Origin: Flammeovirgaceae bacterium
GTDB lineage: Bacteria > Bacteroidota > Bacteroidia > Cytophagales > Cyclobacteriaceae
Assembly: GCA_013204595.1 (NCBI GenBank)
Contig: JABMNK010000118.1
Coordinates: 1-64,000, forward strand
Direction of reading: 5' to 3'
Length of the DNA stretch: 64,000 bases
Shown: positions 62,225 to 64,000 of the stretch, piece after piece
Layout of the letters: each line of letters begins with the position of its first letter
Position numbering within the stretch: the stretch's first letter is position 1
The notes under the pieces: model-generated
Seen by the model: only the letters and a program-made list of their open reading frames with translations
The model's database searches: none
What the model was told of the DNA's origin: nothing
Position numbers and translations under genes: made by a program

Positions 62225-62247
62225 TTATTTAGAATGATTCTAAACAA
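62225..62247. promoter_or_regulatory. Palindromic operator (Fur-superfamily geometry), porin/FMN operon
   Basis: The same 23-base palindrome as at 56056-56078, differing at one base; the 17-base core TTTAGAATGATTCTAAA (62228-62244) is identical. It lies between the proposed promoter and the porin ATG (16 bases before it). Two such matching sites 6 kb apart strongly suggest one regulator. Confidence 0.7.
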
Positions 62248-62249
62248 TG

Positions 62250-62281
62250 CAAAGTAAGGGCTTTGCTTGCGCCGGGGCAAT
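62250..62281 (-). promoter_or_regulatory. Imperfect Bacteroidota-type promoter for the porin/FMN operon
   Basis: On the minus strand ATTG (62278-62281), then 20 bases, then TTACTTTG (62250-62257), which differs by one base in each box from TTTG / TAnnTTTG but has the same 20-base spacing as the feo promoter. The operator core starts 5 bases downstream. A GCAAAG/CTTTGC inverted repeat (62249-62266) overlaps the -7 box. Confidence 0.45.
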
Positions 62282-62344
62282 CCCTAGCTCTAGTGAAATC
62301 GTTAGCATCATTTGGGGCAACAAATCACTATAAGTAGTGAGTTG

Positions 62345-62881
62345 TTAGGATCGATGATTACTTTTTTGGAAAAAATCCCAAATGACAATTCCGATACTGA
62401 CCGAAATATTCAGGGAATGTTTGGTGCCAAATTGAGGAATCTCTAGGCAAAAATCAGCTTTTTGGACTACCTGGTCGGTGACGCCAAATACTTCATTTCC
62501 GAAAAAGAAGGCATATTTTTCTTGTTTATTCGGAGTGAACAGCTCAAGACTGGTACTTTGATCCGCCTGCTCAATAGCGATGATTTGATAGCCCTCACTT
62601 TTTAAATGGGTAAGTGCGTCCAAGCTATTTTCAAAATAGACCCAGTCTACAGACTCAGTTGCACCAAGCGCTGATTTGTTAATTTCGCGATGGGGAGGTT
62701 GGGCTGTGATACCGGTCAAAATGATTTTTGTGACCCTAAAGGCGTCTGCTGTTCGAAAAGCAGCTCCCACGTTGTGCATGCTGCGGATATTGTCGAGCAC
62801 GATTACCCAAGGCATTTTAGACGAGGCTTTAAATTGAAGGGGATCCATTCGGTTGAGCTCTTCATTTTTTAGTTTCCGCAT
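62345..62881 (-). CDS. TrmH/SpoU-family RNA 2'-O-methyltransferase
   Basis: 178 residues from ATG 62881; a TTG at 62887 would add two residues. IVLDNIRSMHNVGAAFRTAD is SPOUT motif 1, FFFGNEVFGVTDQVVQKADF motif 2 and IPQFGTKHSLNISVSIGIVI motif 3, making the deep trefoil knot. It methylates a ribose 2'-OH in tRNA or rRNA. The lack of an N-terminal L30e domain makes TrmH/TrmL-like tRNA substrates plausible. It is divergent from mutS, 132 bases apart. Confidence 0.93.
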   Translation of the reverse strand: MRKLKNEELNRMDPLQFKASSKMPWVIVLDNIRSMHNVGAAFRTADAFRVTKIILTGITAQPPHREINKSALGATESVDWVYFENSLDALTHLKSEGYQIIAIEQADQSTSLELFTPNKQEKYAFFFGNEVFGVTDQVVQKADFCLEIPQFGTKHSLNISVSIGIVIWDFFQKSNHRS

Positions 62882-63013
62882 ATACAAATATCAGCCGCAT
62901 CCGCGTTGATTACAAATAAAGCCTTCCAGAGGATAACTTATGCTAAATTTCTAGGAGCTATGTTCGCCTTTCCATTGTGTCATTTATTATTATTGCCCTA
63001 GCTCCCAAAAGAT

Positions 63014-64000
63014 ATGACCAAAACGTTACCCCCAAAGAAAGAAACTCCCTTGATGAAGCAATACAATGCCATCAAAGAGCGCTATCCGGGGGCCTTGCTA
63101 CTTTTTAGGGTGGGGGATTTTTATGAAACTTTTGGCTCCGATGCCATCAAAGCCAGTAAAATTTTGGACATCGTTTTGACCAAAAGGGCTAATGGTGCGG
63201 CCACCCACATCGAGCTGGCAGGATTTCCGCATCATTCACTTGACAATTATCTTTCCAAATTGGTACGTGCTGGACAACGCGTTGCCATTTGCGACCAGTT
63301 GGAGGATCCCAAATCTGTCAAAGGCATCGTCAAACGAGGCGTTACCGAACTGGTCACACCTGGATTGTCCTTAAATGACCAAGTACTCTCAAAGGGCAAG
63401 AACAATTATTTGGCCTCAATTAGTTTTGATAAAGCGGGCAACGGCATCGCCTTTTTGGATCTGTCTACGGGCGAATTTTTTACTACCCAAGGGGATGACG
63501 CCTACACGGCCAAGCTGATTCAAGGATTTCAGCCTTCAGAAATCATTCACAACAAGAAAGGTAAAGAAAGCTATCGACAGCTTTTTGACGTCCAGCACAA
63601 TGCTTATGTACTCGAAGACTGGATCTATGCCTTTGATTTTGGATATCAGAAACTTTTGCAGCATTTTGCCACCACTAGCCTCAAGGGCTTTGGGATCGAG
63701 GATTTGCCGCAGGCCATTATTGCCGCAGGCGCCATTCTGTATTACCTTGAAGAAACCGAACACAAAGAACTTTCTCATATTGCCCAAATCACCCGGCTCG
63801 AAGAAGAGCGGTTCATGTGGCTGGATCGGTTTTCGGTGCGTAATTTGGAATTATTGTCCACGGGTCAGCGGGATGGGGTGCCCCTGATCGATATTTTAGA
63901 CAAAGTGGTCACCCCTATGGGCAGTCGCCTGCTGCGCAAGTGGGTAGTGTTGCCGCTAAAAGAAAAAACGGCCATTGAGGTTCGTTTGGCACGTGTGACA
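63014..64000 (+). CDS. mutS: DNA mismatch repair protein MutS (5' part only)
   Basis: The first 329 codons are visible and run off the right edge. Domain I (~1-125) has FRVGDFYETFGSDAIKASKI with the Phe-x-Glu mismatch-reading motif, and LAGFPHHSLDNYLSKLVRAG followed by QRVAICDQLEDP is the family text. Domain II and the start of the core domain follow (ISFDKAGNGIAFLDLSTGEF, LDRFSVRNLELL). The ATPase domain lies outside the window. MutS recognises mispairs and starts repair; RecJ (38455) is one of the exonucleases used afterwards in other bacteria. Confidence 0.97.
   Translation, partial: MTKTLPPKKETPLMKQYNAIKERYPGALLLFRVGDFYETFGSDAIKASKILDIVLTKRANGAATHIELAGFPHHSLDNYLSKLVRAGQRVAICDQLEDPKSVKGIVKRGVTELVTPGLSLNDQVLSKGKNNYLASISFDKAGNGIAFLDLSTGEFFTTQGDDAYTAKLIQGFQPSEIIHNKKGKESYRQLFDVQHNAYVLEDWIYAFDFGYQKLLQHFATTSLKGFGIEDLPQAIIAAGAILYYLEETEHKELSHIAQITRLEEERFMWLDRFSVRNLELLSTGQRDGVPLIDILDKVVTPMGSRLLRKWVVLPLKEKTAIEVRLARVT

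Overview
The window looks like a chromosomal segment of a Bacteroidota bacterium, most likely of the order Cytophagales. The evidence is a PorP/SprF-type gliding/type IX secretion protein at the left edge, a DUF5723-type outer-membrane barrel, a GH3-family protein in an operon with lptB and recJ, few Shine-Dalgarno sequences, and a promoter that fits the Bacteroidota TTTG / TAnnTTTG pattern. Base composition is moderately AT-rich by eye. I see no rRNA, tRNA, CRISPR array, insertion sequence or prophage. The window is ordinary, gene-dense chromosome with both strands used about equally.

Layout. 0-8.4 kb: PorP/SprF protein (cut by the window edge), a DUF3365-type haem lipoprotein, 3-methyladenine glycosylase, several uncharacterised proteins, a TerB-like protein, an SDR, a Na+/Ca2+-type exchanger, a class-V aminotransferase and two tiny convergent membrane ORFs. 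8.5-24.7 kb: a CASTOR/POLLUX-like channel, a methyltransferase, a Tat-exported LD-carboxypeptidase, an MBL hydrolase, a thioesterase, lgt, a lipid kinase, a Thr/Ser dehydratase, polA, a nitroreductase, a SNF2 helicase, a LolE/FtsX-type permease and rbfA. 24.8-47.9 kb: a GT-C-like membrane protein, rpiB-tatC-glyA, pheA, radA, a lipoprotein/DUF5723 pair, an ACC-deaminase family enzyme, an RluA-family pseudouridine synthase, recJ-lptB-GH3, a VTT protein/hemH pair, an M20 peptidase, a cysteine desulfurase, glmM, an NqrM-like protein and mazG. 47.9-56 kb: a 0.76 kb gene-free stretch with a direct repeat, a small ORF, a SulP transporter, an AT-rich DnaA-box cluster (candidate oriC), a ClC channel, map, a SPOR protein and fumC.

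56-62.3 kb is an iron/redox island and the most interesting part. A LuxR-type response regulator, feoA, feoB and a Cys-rich FeoB-associated microprotein form one operon, followed by ferritin. Facing them is a three-gene operon: a phosphate-selective-porin-like barrel, a membrane-anchored FMN-binding protein with an SGAT flavinylation motif, and a four-helix membrane protein with histidines in its helices. Both operons carry a nearly identical palindromic operator (core TTTAGAATGATTCTAAA, 7-1-7 Fur-superfamily geometry) just downstream of similarly spaced promoter elements. I infer one metal-responsive regulon in which the porin/flavoprotein/membrane-protein operon may be an uncharacterised extracytoplasmic flavin-based ferric reduction or uptake system feeding Feo. 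The window ends in a TrmH-family methyltransferase and the start of mutS.
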